A stretch of 64,000 bases of DNA from Chryseobacterium oleae (GTDB lineage Bacteria > Bacteroidota > Bacteroidia > Flavobacteriales > Weeksellaceae), in contig NZ_FOVD01000008.1 in NCBI RefSeq assembly GCF_900115055.1, positions 1-64,000 on the forward strand. The letters are read 5' to 3'. A model generated the notes under the pieces. The model had not been told where the DNA came from, made no database searches, and was given only the letters and a program-made list of their open reading frames with translations. The stretch's first letter is position 1. Each line of letters begins with the position of its first letter. Shown here piece after piece: positions 1 through 8,370 of the stretch. The position numbers and the translations under genes were made by a program.

Positions 1-128
1 TTTTTCCTATTGCTTTTTCCAATGATTAATATTCCAAAGATATTTTAACTTTTTTAAGAGCGTTATCCTAATAAACAAACTTATCACATGGTTAATGGCT
101 GAATTTTTTATCTTTTGAAGCAGCTCTT

Positions 129-752
129 TTATTTGGAATCGGTTTGAAAAGAAGTATTACAGTTGTCACTTTTAAAATAAACCCCATTATTTTTAGATTC
201 CAGTTTACCGTTCTTTCTGTTGATTTTTATAAAGAAAGATTCTCTGATTTCCGGGCAGCCTTTAGACTTTGAAAGGTATAGATTAATATGTCTGTCCTCA
301 ATTTTATATGAGCTGCCTGCTTTATCACCTGTGTCTACGGAAAAACCATACGTTTGAGCCAATAAAATAGCTTCCGGAAGATTATCAATTGTTCCGATAA
401 AATCCCTCAACTGTTGTTCACTGGAAAAATAAACGGATCTTTCCTTTTTGCAGGCAAGAATGTATGAAAAACATCGGTTACCCATACATTTCTGGAAAAA
501 ACCTTTTTCAGGAAGAGGCTCATTGATGGTCATAAAATCCGGCATCTGGCTTTCATAGATCACCGCTTTTTCAGGATCAGTGTCATTGGTAAGGATTCTC
601 CAGTAGCCATAGTCTTTATCGGGAACAATAAACGGATATAAATATTCCGTTGTATCCAGAATATCCGGAATCTTTCTGTAATCATCGGGAACCGTGGTCT
701 GTGCAAAAAACAGACTGGATAAGATCAGGAAAGCGAAGGCGATGATTTTCAT
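129..752 (-). CDS. Hypothetical secreted protein, 207 aa
   Basis: I do not recognise a family. The N-terminus is a clear Sec signal peptide: Lys near the start, a hydrophobic stretch to about residue 16, then a likely cut after F-A-Q at about 18. The mature part is polar, with no further membrane segment. It carries several cysteines (C-x4-C near residue 89, and single ones near 101, 166 and 198) that could form disulfides in the periplasm. It ends without a T9SS-type tail. The ATG at 750-752 is the natural start because it begins the signal peptide. The gene stands alone; nothing flanking suggests a role. Confidence 0.7.
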   Translation of the reverse strand: MKIIAFAFLILSSLFFAQTTVPDDYRKIPDILDTTEYLYPFIVPDKDYGYWRILTNDTDPEKAVIYESQMPDFMTINEPLPEKGFFQKCMGNRCFSYILACKKERSVYFSSEQQLRDFIGTIDNLPEAILLAQTYGFSVDTGDKAGSSYKIEDRHINLYLSKSKGCPEIRESFFIKINRKNGKLESKNNGVYFKSDNCNTSFQTDSK

Positions 753-912
753 AAAGGAAGTGCTTTGGGCAAATTTACGAAAATGGATGAAGATTTCTTA
801 TTTTAAATGGATGTTTGAGAGACAGGAGTTCAAGTTTTGGGGTGAGAGAGTTTGAGCGTTTTTAGGGTTGGAGAGTATATGAGGTTCGTAGTAATTAAGT
901 TAATGAGTTATT

Positions 913-935
913 GTCTGATATCTGATATCTGGCAT
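913..935. repeat. Degenerate TCTGATATCTG intergenic repeat
   Basis: The 295-base gap between two minus-strand genes (753-1047) contains back-to-back copies of a TCTGATATC unit and, around 1019-1040, the related stretch of ATCTGCCACCTGC. The same degenerate unit recurs at 23305-23326, 28060-28106, 32237-32261, 49506-49551 and 56420-56451, always outside genes. No coding potential is seen in the gap. Confidence 0.5.
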
Positions 936-1047
936 ATTGTTTCTTAGCTCTTGACTAAAATCAAAGGACTATAATTTCAACCTTCTGCACAATCCCTAAT
1001 AACAACAACCGACTACCTAATATCTGCCACCTGCTACCTAAAACTCT

Positions 1048-1452
1048 CTACTGCAGTACAATTTTATAATATCCTTTTTCATCCGTTACGTCAATATTTA
1101 TACCCGTAAACGTTAATTTATTGATCTGATAGCCATCACAGCCACCTTTAAACTCAGAGGATTGTATCGAAAAATTAAAAGCTTTAACATTAGAAGTGAA
1201 AGAATAATTTTTTGTACCGTTATAAGCTCCCACATTTTCTAAAATGACCATGTCTTCAGATGTTTTGGTTAATTGTATTCCAACCTGATTTTCATCTTTA
1301 ATAGAATACACAGTAAGGGTTCCGTTCGTGATGAGATTTTCATCATCGGCATTCACAAACTTAAAAGCTACCGTTTGAGGAGCATTATAACAGTCTTCAC
1401 CACAAGCTGTTAAAGTGAAAGCTATTAAAAAAAAGATCAATATATTTTTCAT
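1048..1452 (-). CDS. Hypothetical lipoprotein, 134 aa
   Basis: The first 17 residues form a lipoprotein signal: a hydrophobic core followed by the lipobox L-T-A-C with Cys17 as the lipidation site. Gly-Glu-Asp follows the cysteine; acidic residues just after Cys are common in surface-exported Bacteroidota lipoproteins, so the protein may sit on the outer face of the outer membrane (inference). The roughly 115-residue mature domain is beta-rich, with a second Cys near residue 21 and one near 105. No known family is recognised. It is monocistronic and followed by the repeat-bearing gap. Confidence 0.7.
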   Translation of the reverse strand: MKNILIFFLIAFTLTACGEDCYNAPQTVAFKFVNADDENLITNGTLTVYSIKDENQVGIQLTKTSEDMVILENVGAYNGTKNYSFTSNVKAFNFSIQSSEFKGGCDGYQINKLTFTGINIDVTDEKGYYKIVLQ

Positions 1453-1626
1453 TGGATTAATTTCTGTGAAAAGTAAAATTAATCATTAAACTGTTTGTAT
1501 TCAAAATTGTTATGATATTGGATAAAAATAATTCCAAATTTCATTTATGGTTTAAGTTTTCGTAAGGATATATGTTAAATTCAATTGGCAGGATGTCCGT
1601 AGGGAATATTATTTTTTTAATCTTTC

Positions 1627-2058
1627 TCAATTATCGGCATCTGTATTGATGAGGTCTCTTGCATAAGAAGTAGCCTTTTGATATCTTCCCAAAAATGTTG
1701 CCCTAAATTCATTATCAATGTTTCCTTCTTTCATAAATTGATAGACAATCTCAGCCCTGATAGCTCTGAGCTCGAATAAAACAAGTTTATACGTGTTTTT
1801 CTTATTATCCACTTGAAATAAAGTGTCAAATGCCGTAACTGCGGTGGTTACAGCTCCAAGAATTAAAATAGTTTTAGGTTTACTGAGCTCTTCAATTTCT
1901 GATATTCCTGCCAAAACGGTGATGATTCCTGCCAAAACAATTTGAGTAATTCGGATCATATAAAACATCCAAATATAGTGATCAGCTTTTCTTGCCATCC
2001 TTTTTATTTCCTTTTGTATCTGAAGATAAAAAGGATCGGTTATAGAGTCTTCTTTCAT
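1627..2058 (-). CDS. DUF4231/SLATT-like two-TM membrane protein
   Basis: A 143-residue protein with two closely spaced membrane helices (about residues 32-53 and 64-85), an N-terminal amphipathic charged stretch and a C-terminal helix of about 50 residues. The pattern of an aromatic/basic run entering TM1, an LFQ-type sequence after TM2 and a long cytosolic helix resembles the DUF4231/SLATT group (2-TM proteins, some acting as effectors in nucleotide-linked defence). I see no SMODS, SLOG or other nucleotide-sensing partner next to it, so a defence role is not supported here. I chose the ATG at 2058 over an in-frame TTG 15 bases upstream. It is divergent from ppc. Confidence 0.55.
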   Translation of the reverse strand: MKEDSITDPFYLQIQKEIKRMARKADHYIWMFYMIRITQIVLAGIITVLAGISEIEELSKPKTILILGAVTTAVTAFDTLFQVDNKKNTYKLVLFELRAIRAEIVYQFMKEGNIDNEFRATFLGRYQKATSYARDLINTDADN

Positions 2059-2174
2059 GGTAAATAGTTTCAAATAAAGTTATTGAATTAATTCCAAGGA
2101 AGAATATTAAAATATTTGTTCCGGAGAACTCCGTTTTTTTGTCATTTGTCAATTCATTTAAAACCAAAATCCAT

Positions 2175-2182
2175 TACATTTG
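2175..2182 (+). promoter_or_regulatory. TAnnTTTG box abutting ppc start
   Basis: TACATTTG matches the Bacteroidota -7 consensus exactly and ends four bases before the ppc ATG at 2187. If used, the transcript would be leaderless or nearly so. A TTTG at 2145-2148 lies somewhat too far upstream (26 bases) for a standard -33 box, so the assignment is tentative. Confidence 0.3.
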
Positions 2183-2186
2183 TTAT

Positions 2187-4721
2187 ATGATACACGACCA
2201 ACGAGCAGAAAAATTCAGGCAGATCGTGGAGAATAAGTTCCATATCTACAATTCATTATTTATGAGCCTGCCTTATGATAAAATGACCAATATCGGGATG
2301 CTTCTTCCGTTCCTTTATGAGGAAAGCCGAAACGGATATGAAGAAGGCAAAACCCCTGAGGGTATTGTCGAAGAATTCTTTAAAAACCATACCGATCTTC
2401 AAACGGAAGAGCAGAAACTTGAACTACTCTTTAAGATCATCCAGTACATCGAAAGACAGGTGGTTTTATTTGACAGTATTGAAGATGCTGCGTTCCCCAA
2501 TCTTCACTCCGAAAGTGACAGCGGAACGGTGACCAATCTTTTTGAACGTTCATTTCAGGATCATAAGCTTGAAAAAGTGCGGGAAAAGCTGAAAGATTTC
2601 ACCGTTAAAGTGGTGTTTACAGCACACCCGACTCAGTTTTATCCAAGCTCGGTACAGAGAATTATCCAGGACCTGCGTGGAGCGATTACCAGTGACTCCG
2701 TGACGCAGATCGATATGCTTTTACAGCAGTTGGGAAAAACTCCTTTTGTCAATAAAGAAAAACCTACTCCAATAGATGAGGCGCTTAGTATCATTTCCTA
2801 TTTAAGATATGTGTATTATGATACGATCGGAGAATTGTTTACGAAGATCAGAAAGACTTTTGGAAACGGACATTTCCATCTGCATGAAGATATTATTCAA
2901 CTTGGTTTCTGGCCGGGTGGAGACAGAGACGGAAATCCGTTTGTGACGGCCGATGTTACGAAAAGAGTAGCAGAGGAGCTTCGTTCCGCGATTTTGAAAT
3001 CTTACTACAGTCATTTGAAATTTATCAGAAGAAGACTTAGTTTCAGGGGCGTTTCAGAGGTATTGACGGAATTGAGTGACGATTTGTATGGTGCTATATT
3101 TAACGGAAAGATAATCACAGCGGATGATATCCTGAAAAAAACGGATGAAGCAGAAAAAATTCTGGTGAATGAGCACAATTCTCTGTTCTTAGATCTTTTA
3201 GCCAATTTCAGAGACCGTGTGAAAATTTTCGGAACTCACTTTGCAACGCTGGATGTCCGTCAGGACAGCAGAATTCATCAGAAGGTAATTGATGAGGTTT
3301 TTGCAAAAGTATATGGAAGTGCAGAAGCTTCTGAAGAAGAAAAATTCAATAAACTTATTCAGCTTGGTGAAAAGGTAGATGCAGACCAGTTTGAAGATAT
3401 CGTTAAAGATACCTTACTGACTGTTTCACAGGTTTCCGAGATTCAGGATCTGAACGGTCACAGAGGAATGAACCGTTATATTATTTCCAATTCCGATGCT
3501 GTAAAAGATGTCATGAATGTCTATGCATTTTTCAAAATCTGCGGTTATCAGGATGAAGAGATTAAGATGGATATCGTTCCCCTTTTTGAAACGATGGAAG
3601 GTTTGGCCAATTCTGAACATGTAATGAACGAGCTTTATCAGAATCCGGTGTATAAAAAGCATCTTGAAAGCAGAGGAAACCAACAGACGATTATGCTCGG
3701 TTTCTCAGACGGAACAAAAGATGGTGGATATCTGAAGGCGAATTGGGAAATTTATAAAGCTAAAGAGGTCTTAACTAAACTTTCCGTTCAAAATGGAATA
3801 AAAGTCGTATTCTTTGACGGCAGAGGCGGTCCACCGGCAAGAGGAGGAGGGAAAACACACGATTTCTACGCTTCACAAGGAAACACCATTGCCAACAATA
3901 AAATTGAGCTGACAATACAAGGACAGACGATTACCAGCATTTTCGGAATTAAAGAACAGGCCAAATACAATTTTGAGCAGCTTCTAACTGCCGGAGTGGA
4001 AAATGATGTCTTTAAAAATTCTAAAAAAGACCTTACAGAAAAAGAAAGAAAACTGATTGCAGAGCTGGCTGATATCAGTTATAAAAAATACTCAGATCTG
4101 AAAGCTCACCCTATGTTTGTCCCGTATCTTCAGGAAATGAGTACCCTGGAATATTATGGTAAAACAAATATCGGAAGCCGCCCGTCCAAAAGAGGAAACG
4201 GCAGTGAGTTGAAATTTGAAGATCTTAGAGCGATTCCGTTCGTGGGATCATGGTCGCAACTGAAGCAGAATGTTCCGGGATTTTTCGGATTCGGATTTGC
4301 CATGCAGCAGATGAAAGAACAAGGAAGGCTTGATGAGGTAAAAGAGCTGTATAAAGGTTCAGATTTCTTTAAAACCTTAGTGCTGAACTCGATGATGAGT
4401 ATGAACAAATCCTATTTCCCGCTGACTTATTACATTAAAAACAATCCAAAGTTCGGCGCATTCTGGAATATATTGTTTGATGAATACACACTTTCAAGAG
4501 ATATTATGCTTGAACTGACCGGATTCAAAATGTTGCAGGAGGAAGATCCGCTGTCCAGAAAATCGGTGAAGATTCGTGAGAAGATTGTGCTTCCACTGTT
4601 GAGTATTCAGCAGTATGCCCTGATGAAAATCCAGAAAGGAGAAGGAAATAAGGAAGCTTATGAAAAGCTGGTGACCAGATCGTTATTTGGAAATATTAAT
4701 GCGAGCAGAAACTCAGCTTAA
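2187..4721 (+). CDS. ppc: Phosphoenolpyruvate carboxylase
   Basis: Catalyses PEP + bicarbonate to oxaloacetate + phosphate, the anaplerotic entry to the TCA cycle. The 844-residue length is slightly shorter than the E. coli enzyme (about 880). Visible signatures: the catalytic-His motif V-F-T-A-H-P-T-Q near residue 145; the PEP-binding block F-W-P-G-G-D-R-D-G-N-P near 245; and the mobile active-site loop near residue 550, here F-D-G-R-G-G-P-P-A-R-G-G-G instead of the classical F-H-G-R-G-G-x-V-G-R-G-G. The C-terminus N-I-N-A-S-R-N replaces the usual A-A-G-M-R-N-T-G. I place the start at the ATG at 2187; a TTG 48 bases upstream is in frame but adds a non-conserved extension. A strong terminator follows. 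Confidence 0.96.
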   Translation: MIHDQRAEKFRQIVENKFHIYNSLFMSLPYDKMTNIGMLLPFLYEESRNGYEEGKTPEGIVEEFFKNHTDLQTEEQKLELLFKIIQYIERQVVLFDSIEDAAFPNLHSESDSGTVTNLFERSFQDHKLEKVREKLKDFTVKVVFTAHPTQFYPSSVQRIIQDLRGAITSDSVTQIDMLLQQLGKTPFVNKEKPTPIDEALSIISYLRYVYYDTIGELFTKIRKTFGNGHFHLHEDIIQLGFWPGGDRDGNPFVTADVTKRVAEELRSAILKSYYSHLKFIRRRLSFRGVSEVLTELSDDLYGAIFNGKIITADDILKKTDEAEKILVNEHNSLFLDLLANFRDRVKIFGTHFATLDVRQDSRIHQKVIDEVFAKVYGSAEASEEEKFNKLIQLGEKVDADQFEDIVKDTLLTVSQVSEIQDLNGHRGMNRYIISNSDAVKDVMNVYAFFKICGYQDEEIKMDIVPLFETMEGLANSEHVMNELYQNPVYKKHLESRGNQQTIMLGFSDGTKDGGYLKANWEIYKAKEVLTKLSVQNGIKVVFFDGRGGPPARGGGKTHDFYASQGNTIANNKIELTIQGQTITSIFGIKEQAKYNFEQLLTAGVENDVFKNSKKDLTEKERKLIAELADISYKKYSDLKAHPMFVPYLQEMSTLEYYGKTNIGSRPSKRGNGSELKFEDLRAIPFVGSWSQLKQNVPGFFGFGFAMQQMKEQGRLDEVKELYKGSDFFKTLVLNSMMSMNKSYFPLTYYIKNNPKFGAFWNILFDEYTLSRDIMLELTGFKMLQEEDPLSRKSVKIREKIVLPLLSIQQYALMKIQKGEGNKEAYEKLVTRSLFGNINASRNSA

Positions 4722-4732
4722 TTGATGATAAC

Positions 4733-4761
4733 AACGCCTTTCGATTGAGAGGCGTTTTTTT
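4733..4761 (+). terminator. Rho-independent terminator of ppc
   Basis: Perfect 7-bp stem AACGCCT / AGGCGTT (4733-4739 and 4750-4756) with a 10-base loop, followed by a run of T to 4761. It sits 12 bases after the ppc stop. Confidence 0.85.
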
Positions 4762-4831
4762 GTTTTAAACCTAAATTATACAAATGGATTCACCTATGAA
4801 CACAATGATTTTGTGATACGGTTTTAGGTTT

Positions 4832-4890
4832 TGGCTGAAGCCATTTGATTGTTTATTAAAAGTGAAACGGGCTAAAGCCCGTTCCTATTG
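4832..4890. repeat. REP-like double palindrome (GGCTgaAGCC / CGGGCTaaAGCCCG)
   Basis: Two palindromes lie in one unit: TGGCTgaAGCCA at 4832-4843 and AACGGGCTaaAGCCCGTT at 4866-4883, followed by TCCTATTGAA. There is no T-run, so it is not a terminator. The structure is typical of REP-type intergenic repeats. The rest of the 361-base gap up to 5082 holds the ATCTGCGAG-type repeat described separately and no gene. Confidence 0.6.
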
Positions 4891-4926
4891 AATATTTTTT
4901 TACTGTTGAATTATAAAGTAAAATTA

Positions 4927-5010
4927 ATCACAGATTGCACGGATTGGCACAGATGTTTGTGGTAATTAAATCTGCATTATCAGCTGAATCTGCGAGAAAT
5001 TCTATTTTTA
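4927..5010. repeat. CACAGATT / AATCTGCGAGAAA degenerate repeat
   Basis: Successive variants of CACAGATTGCACGG, GGCACAGATG, AAATCTGCATT and GAATCTGCGAGAAA form a degenerate repeat. Related text occurs in the gap 34977-35297 (CACGCAGATTAATCTG near 35035 and CAATCTGCGAGAGA near 35255). The match is by eye and partial. Confidence 0.4.
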
Positions 5011-5082
5011 GAACACATAATTACGCATGAAAATTCGTGAAATTTGCGCTAAAATATTCGTGTTATTTGTGTTTAAAAAAAA

Positions 5083-6687
5083 TTATTCTTTTAGAAATTT
5101 CTCATAGAAAACCTGGTCCTTCGTCTGAATTTTCAGATAATAGGTTCCTTTCGGGAAATCTTCCACTTTTATAGATTTGAGTCCGGTATTTTTTCTAATC
5201 AGTTTTCCTAAATTATCATAGACTTCCAGGGATTGTATGTCCCCTTCAGAAGCAATATTCAGAATATTTTTTACAGGATTCGGGAAGATGGCAAATTTTT
5301 CTTTTTTTACGATTTCAGAAGTATTCAACGTCTGATTATAAACATTTCCAAAGTTCAGGATACCATAGCCCATCTGGTCTGTATGAGCCGGATAGAGAGA
5401 AGCGGTCTGTCTCAGTTTTGTTCTCATCTGATCTCTGTTCATAGAAGGAAATGCCTGCATGAAACACGCTACACCACCTGCAGCTATTGGAGTGGCAATG
5501 GAAGTTCCATTAACGGAAGTCAATGTGCTGTTAGTAACCGTTGCAGAAGTTGTTCCCCTTGCGCTTGCATCAGGTTTTACTGCACCTAAGGAGTTCGGGC
5601 CATATGATGAAAATCCAGATGAATTTCCTGCAGAATCTACTGAACCTATTGTGAAAACTTTAGCATTGTCAGCCGGAGTCAGAAGGTAGTGCCATGGTTG
5701 CACACCGGAATTTCCTGCGGCCGAAAGAACAAATATTCCTTTATTAACGGCTATTTCAGCGGCTCTTGCAATGAAGGAAGTTGTCCCGTTCATATCGGAA
5801 TAGGTATAGCTGTATCGGGTGTCATCAAAAGTATTGTATCCAAGAGAAGAGGTGATCATATCAACGCCCTTTCTGTCTGCTTCTTCAGCTGCTTCTATCC
5901 AGTACAATTCCTCTTCCGGAATTTCACCCACTGCATTTTCACTTCGGTAAAGATAAAAATCGGCATCGGGAGCGGATCCTACAAAAATATCTTTAATATA
6001 ACCTCCTATAGCTCCCAGAACAGCAGATCCATGATTACTGATGGAAGTATCGTAGACATTATTTGTTTTGGTCACAAAATCATACACCGCTTTGATCTGA
6101 TTATTGGTACGTATTCTTTCAAAAGCAGATCCTGTATTCACAAAGGGAAATCCGGCATCGATAACGGCAATCGAAATTCCTGTTCCTGTAAATCCTGCTA
6201 AATGAAGCGGTCTCACGTTGATCTGGTCGATTTGTGCGGAGCCTGAGCCATAATCAAAAACGGTAAGGTTTTTTTGGCTGGCAGAAGACATATTCCATTT
6301 GTCGTTGCCCGCTATTTTGGTAACGGTAGGATGAGTTTTAGCAAAACGGCCTACTGATGATACATAAGGTTGTGCCTGCAAAATGGTGATCTGTGCGGGA
6401 GTGGCGTTGACCGCCGCACCATTGAGCCATTTGGAATAATCGGTAACAGTAAAACCAAGATTCTGAAGGTTCTGAATATAGGACTGTTCGATGGGAGCAT
6501 CCTGATCATTGAGCGGAATACCCAGCGAAGTACGTCTGCTAAGGGATTTTTGAGTCAGTTCTGAAAGCGGATTGGCGTAAAAAGCAGCTTTGTTCGGTTT
6601 GCCTGAAAAATAAACAAAAACAAGCTCTGTCTGCGCATTTACGGCGGAGTAACCCGTTAAAAGACAAAAGAGTAAAAGTTTTTTCAT
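5083..6687 (-). CDS. Secreted S8 (subtilisin-like) protease with T9SS sorting tail
   Basis: A 534-residue extracellular serine protease. Residues 1-19 are a signal peptide ending A-Q. The S8 catalytic triad is visible: Asp177 (I-A-V-I-D-A-G), His219 (S-N-H-G-S) and Ser396 (N-G-T-S-I-A-T-P), with the oxyanion Asn326 in A-A-G-N-S-G. Residues of about 30-120 look like an N-terminal propeptide. The last 75 residues (from F-A-I-F-P-N-P-V, ending in a K-F-L-K motif) match a type A T9SS C-terminal domain, so export through the outer membrane by T9SS is predicted. The gene is monocistronic, divergent from the DegT aminotransferase gene. Confidence 0.93.
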   Translation of the reverse strand: MKKLLLFCLLTGYSAVNAQTELVFVYFSGKPNKAAFYANPLSELTQKSLSRRTSLGIPLNDQDAPIEQSYIQNLQNLGFTVTDYSKWLNGAAVNATPAQITILQAQPYVSSVGRFAKTHPTVTKIAGNDKWNMSSASQKNLTVFDYGSGSAQIDQINVRPLHLAGFTGTGISIAVIDAGFPFVNTGSAFERIRTNNQIKAVYDFVTKTNNVYDTSISNHGSAVLGAIGGYIKDIFVGSAPDADFYLYRSENAVGEIPEEELYWIEAAEEADRKGVDMITSSLGYNTFDDTRYSYTYSDMNGTTSFIARAAEIAVNKGIFVLSAAGNSGVQPWHYLLTPADNAKVFTIGSVDSAGNSSGFSSYGPNSLGAVKPDASARGTTSATVTNSTLTSVNGTSIATPIAAGGVACFMQAFPSMNRDQMRTKLRQTASLYPAHTDQMGYGILNFGNVYNQTLNTSEIVKKEKFAIFPNPVKNILNIASEGDIQSLEVYDNLGKLIRKNTGLKSIKVEDFPKGTYYLKIQTKDQVFYEKFLKE

Positions 6688-6773
6688 GAAGTTATTTTGT
6701 ATAAAGATAAAACAAAATCAATAAAATTTTTGATAGGATTTTAAATTCCTTATTTTTACACAAATATTTATTT

Positions 6774-7898
6774 ATGAAAAAAATTCAGATGGTTGACTTG
6801 CAAAGTCAGTATTACAAAATAAAGAATGATGTAGACAATGCAGTTTTAAATGTAATGGATTCTGCGGCTTTTATCAACGGCCCTGAGGTAAAGTCTTTCC
6901 AGAATGAATTGGAATCTTATTTAGATGTAAAGCATGTGATCCCGTGTGCAAACGGAACGGATGCTTTACAGATCGCGCTGATGGCTTTGGACCTGAAAGA
7001 AGGTGATGAAGTGATCACAGCCGATTTTACTTTTGCCGCTACAGTAGAAGTTATTCATTTGCTTAAACTGAAATCAGTGCTGGTAGATGTAGATTACGAT
7101 ACATTCACAATCTCTACAGAAGAAATTAAAAAAGCGATTACGCCTAGAACCAAAGCGATCATTCCTGTACATATTTTCGGACAGTGTGCGAATATGGAGG
7201 AAATCCTTAAAATTGCAGAGGAACACAACCTGTTTGTGATTGAAGACAATGCTCAGGCAATAGGTTCAGAGTATACATTCTCAGACGGAACCCAGAAGTA
7301 TGCGGGAACCATGGCGACTGTGGGAACGACTTCATTTTTCCCTTCTAAAAATCTTGGATGCTATGGAGACGGAGGTGCCATTACCACCAACAATGATGAA
7401 CTGGCACACCGTTTAAGAGGAATTGTAAACCATGGAATGTACGAAAGGTATTACCATGATGAGGTAGGGGTGAATTCAAGACTGGACAGCATTCAGGCTG
7501 CGGTTTTAAGAAAGAAACTTCCTCATTTGGATTCTTACAACGAAGCAAGAAGAAGAGCAGCAGATTATTATGACGAAGCTTTTGCAGATCTTGAAGAGGT
7601 CCTTACTCCAAAAAGATCAGAAAACTCTACCCACGTATTCCACCAGTATACACTAAGAATTCTGAACGGAAAACGTAACGAGCTTCAGAAGTTCCTTACA
7701 GAGAAAGAAATTCCGGCTATGATTTATTATCCTGTAGCATTGAGAAAGCAGAAAGCATATTACCAGGAAAGCAATGATGCAGACTTTGTGAATACGGACA
7801 AGCTTCTTGATCAGGTAATTTCCCTGCCAATGCATACTGAATTAGACGAAGAGCAGCTGAAGTATATTACGGATGCCGTGATTGAGTTTATGAAGTAG
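6774..7898 (+). CDS. DegT/DnrJ/EryC1/StrS-family PLP aminotransferase
   Basis: A 374-residue fold-type I sugar aminotransferase. The PLP-binding lysine is Lys192 in F-F-P-S-K-N-L-G-C-Y-G-D-G-G, and the early block A-N-G-T-D-A-L-Q fits the phosphate-binding loop. Members convert nucleotide-linked keto-sugars to amino-sugars for surface polysaccharides; the exact sugar cannot be told. It heads a plus-strand group with a small membrane protein, galE and a cytidylyltransferase, which supports an envelope-glycan role. Upstream, TTTG at 6729-6732 and TATTTTTA at 6751-6758 are 18 bases apart, a plausible promoter close to the Bacteroidota consensus. Confidence 0.92.
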   Translation: MKKIQMVDLQSQYYKIKNDVDNAVLNVMDSAAFINGPEVKSFQNELESYLDVKHVIPCANGTDALQIALMALDLKEGDEVITADFTFAATVEVIHLLKLKSVLVDVDYDTFTISTEEIKKAITPRTKAIIPVHIFGQCANMEEILKIAEEHNLFVIEDNAQAIGSEYTFSDGTQKYAGTMATVGTTSFFPSKNLGCYGDGGAITTNNDELAHRLRGIVNHGMYERYYHDEVGVNSRLDSIQAAVLRKKLPHLDSYNEARRRAADYYDEAFADLEEVLTPKRSENSTHVFHQYTLRILNGKRNELQKFLTEKEIPAMIYYPVALRKQKAYYQESNDADFVNTDKLLDQVISLPMHTELDEEQLKYITDAVIEFMK

Positions 7899-7899
7899 A

Positions 7900-8352
7900 A
7901 TGAAAAAGAGGGTTTTCAAACATAAAATAGTAAAAGCTGTTGTTATAATATTCAACTTTCTTATGCTTTTAGTATTTGGTTTTGGAACTTTTGATATGTA
8001 TAACCTTTTTGAAAGTGAAGACAGTACTACTTCCTTCGAAGAATATTTTGCACTTACATTGGGTTTACTAATTTGTTCGTTAAGCTGTATTAGTCTGATA
8101 ATGGTTATAGCAGGTTCATCAAAAAGTATAAGAATCCTGAATATACTCTATGTTTTTTTTGTTATGATATTTCTATCATTAATAGTAATACCAGCTTTAG
8201 GTAACAATGAGAACGATACTTCATTATCAGAATATTTAATAGTTACCGGACTTATTTGTACTGTTTTGTTTTTAATTATACTTATAAACAAGTTTAAACA
8301 TAAACAAATACAATATGAAAATATTGAAAACATAGGAAAACACACAGATTAA
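7900..8352 (+). CDS. Small four-TM hypothetical membrane protein
   Basis: A 150-residue protein with a basic N-terminus and four predicted membrane helices (about 11-30, 48-69, 76-97 and 110-130), ending in a charged polar tail. No family recognised. Its ATG begins one base after the stop of the aminotransferase gene, and galE starts 18 bases after its own stop, so it is almost surely cotranscribed with both. It is visibly more AT-rich (Ile/Leu/Phe/Asn/Lys-heavy, many TTA/ATA codons) than either neighbour, which hints at later insertion into an older DegT-galE operon (inference). Confidence 0.65.
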   Translation: MKKRVFKHKIVKAVVIIFNFLMLLVFGFGTFDMYNLFESEDSTTSFEEYFALTLGLLICSLSCISLIMVIAGSSKSIRILNILYVFFVMIFLSLIVIPALGNNENDTSLSEYLIVTGLICTVLFLIILINKFKHKQIQYENIENIGKHTD

Positions 8353-8370
8353 AAAAAATATAACAAAAAA

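Noticed and set aside
5689..6201. Long open frame (170 aa) opposite the S8 protease
   Set aside because: It is antisense to a gene with intact catalytic triad and sorting tail; the peptide is low-complexity and lacks any domain.
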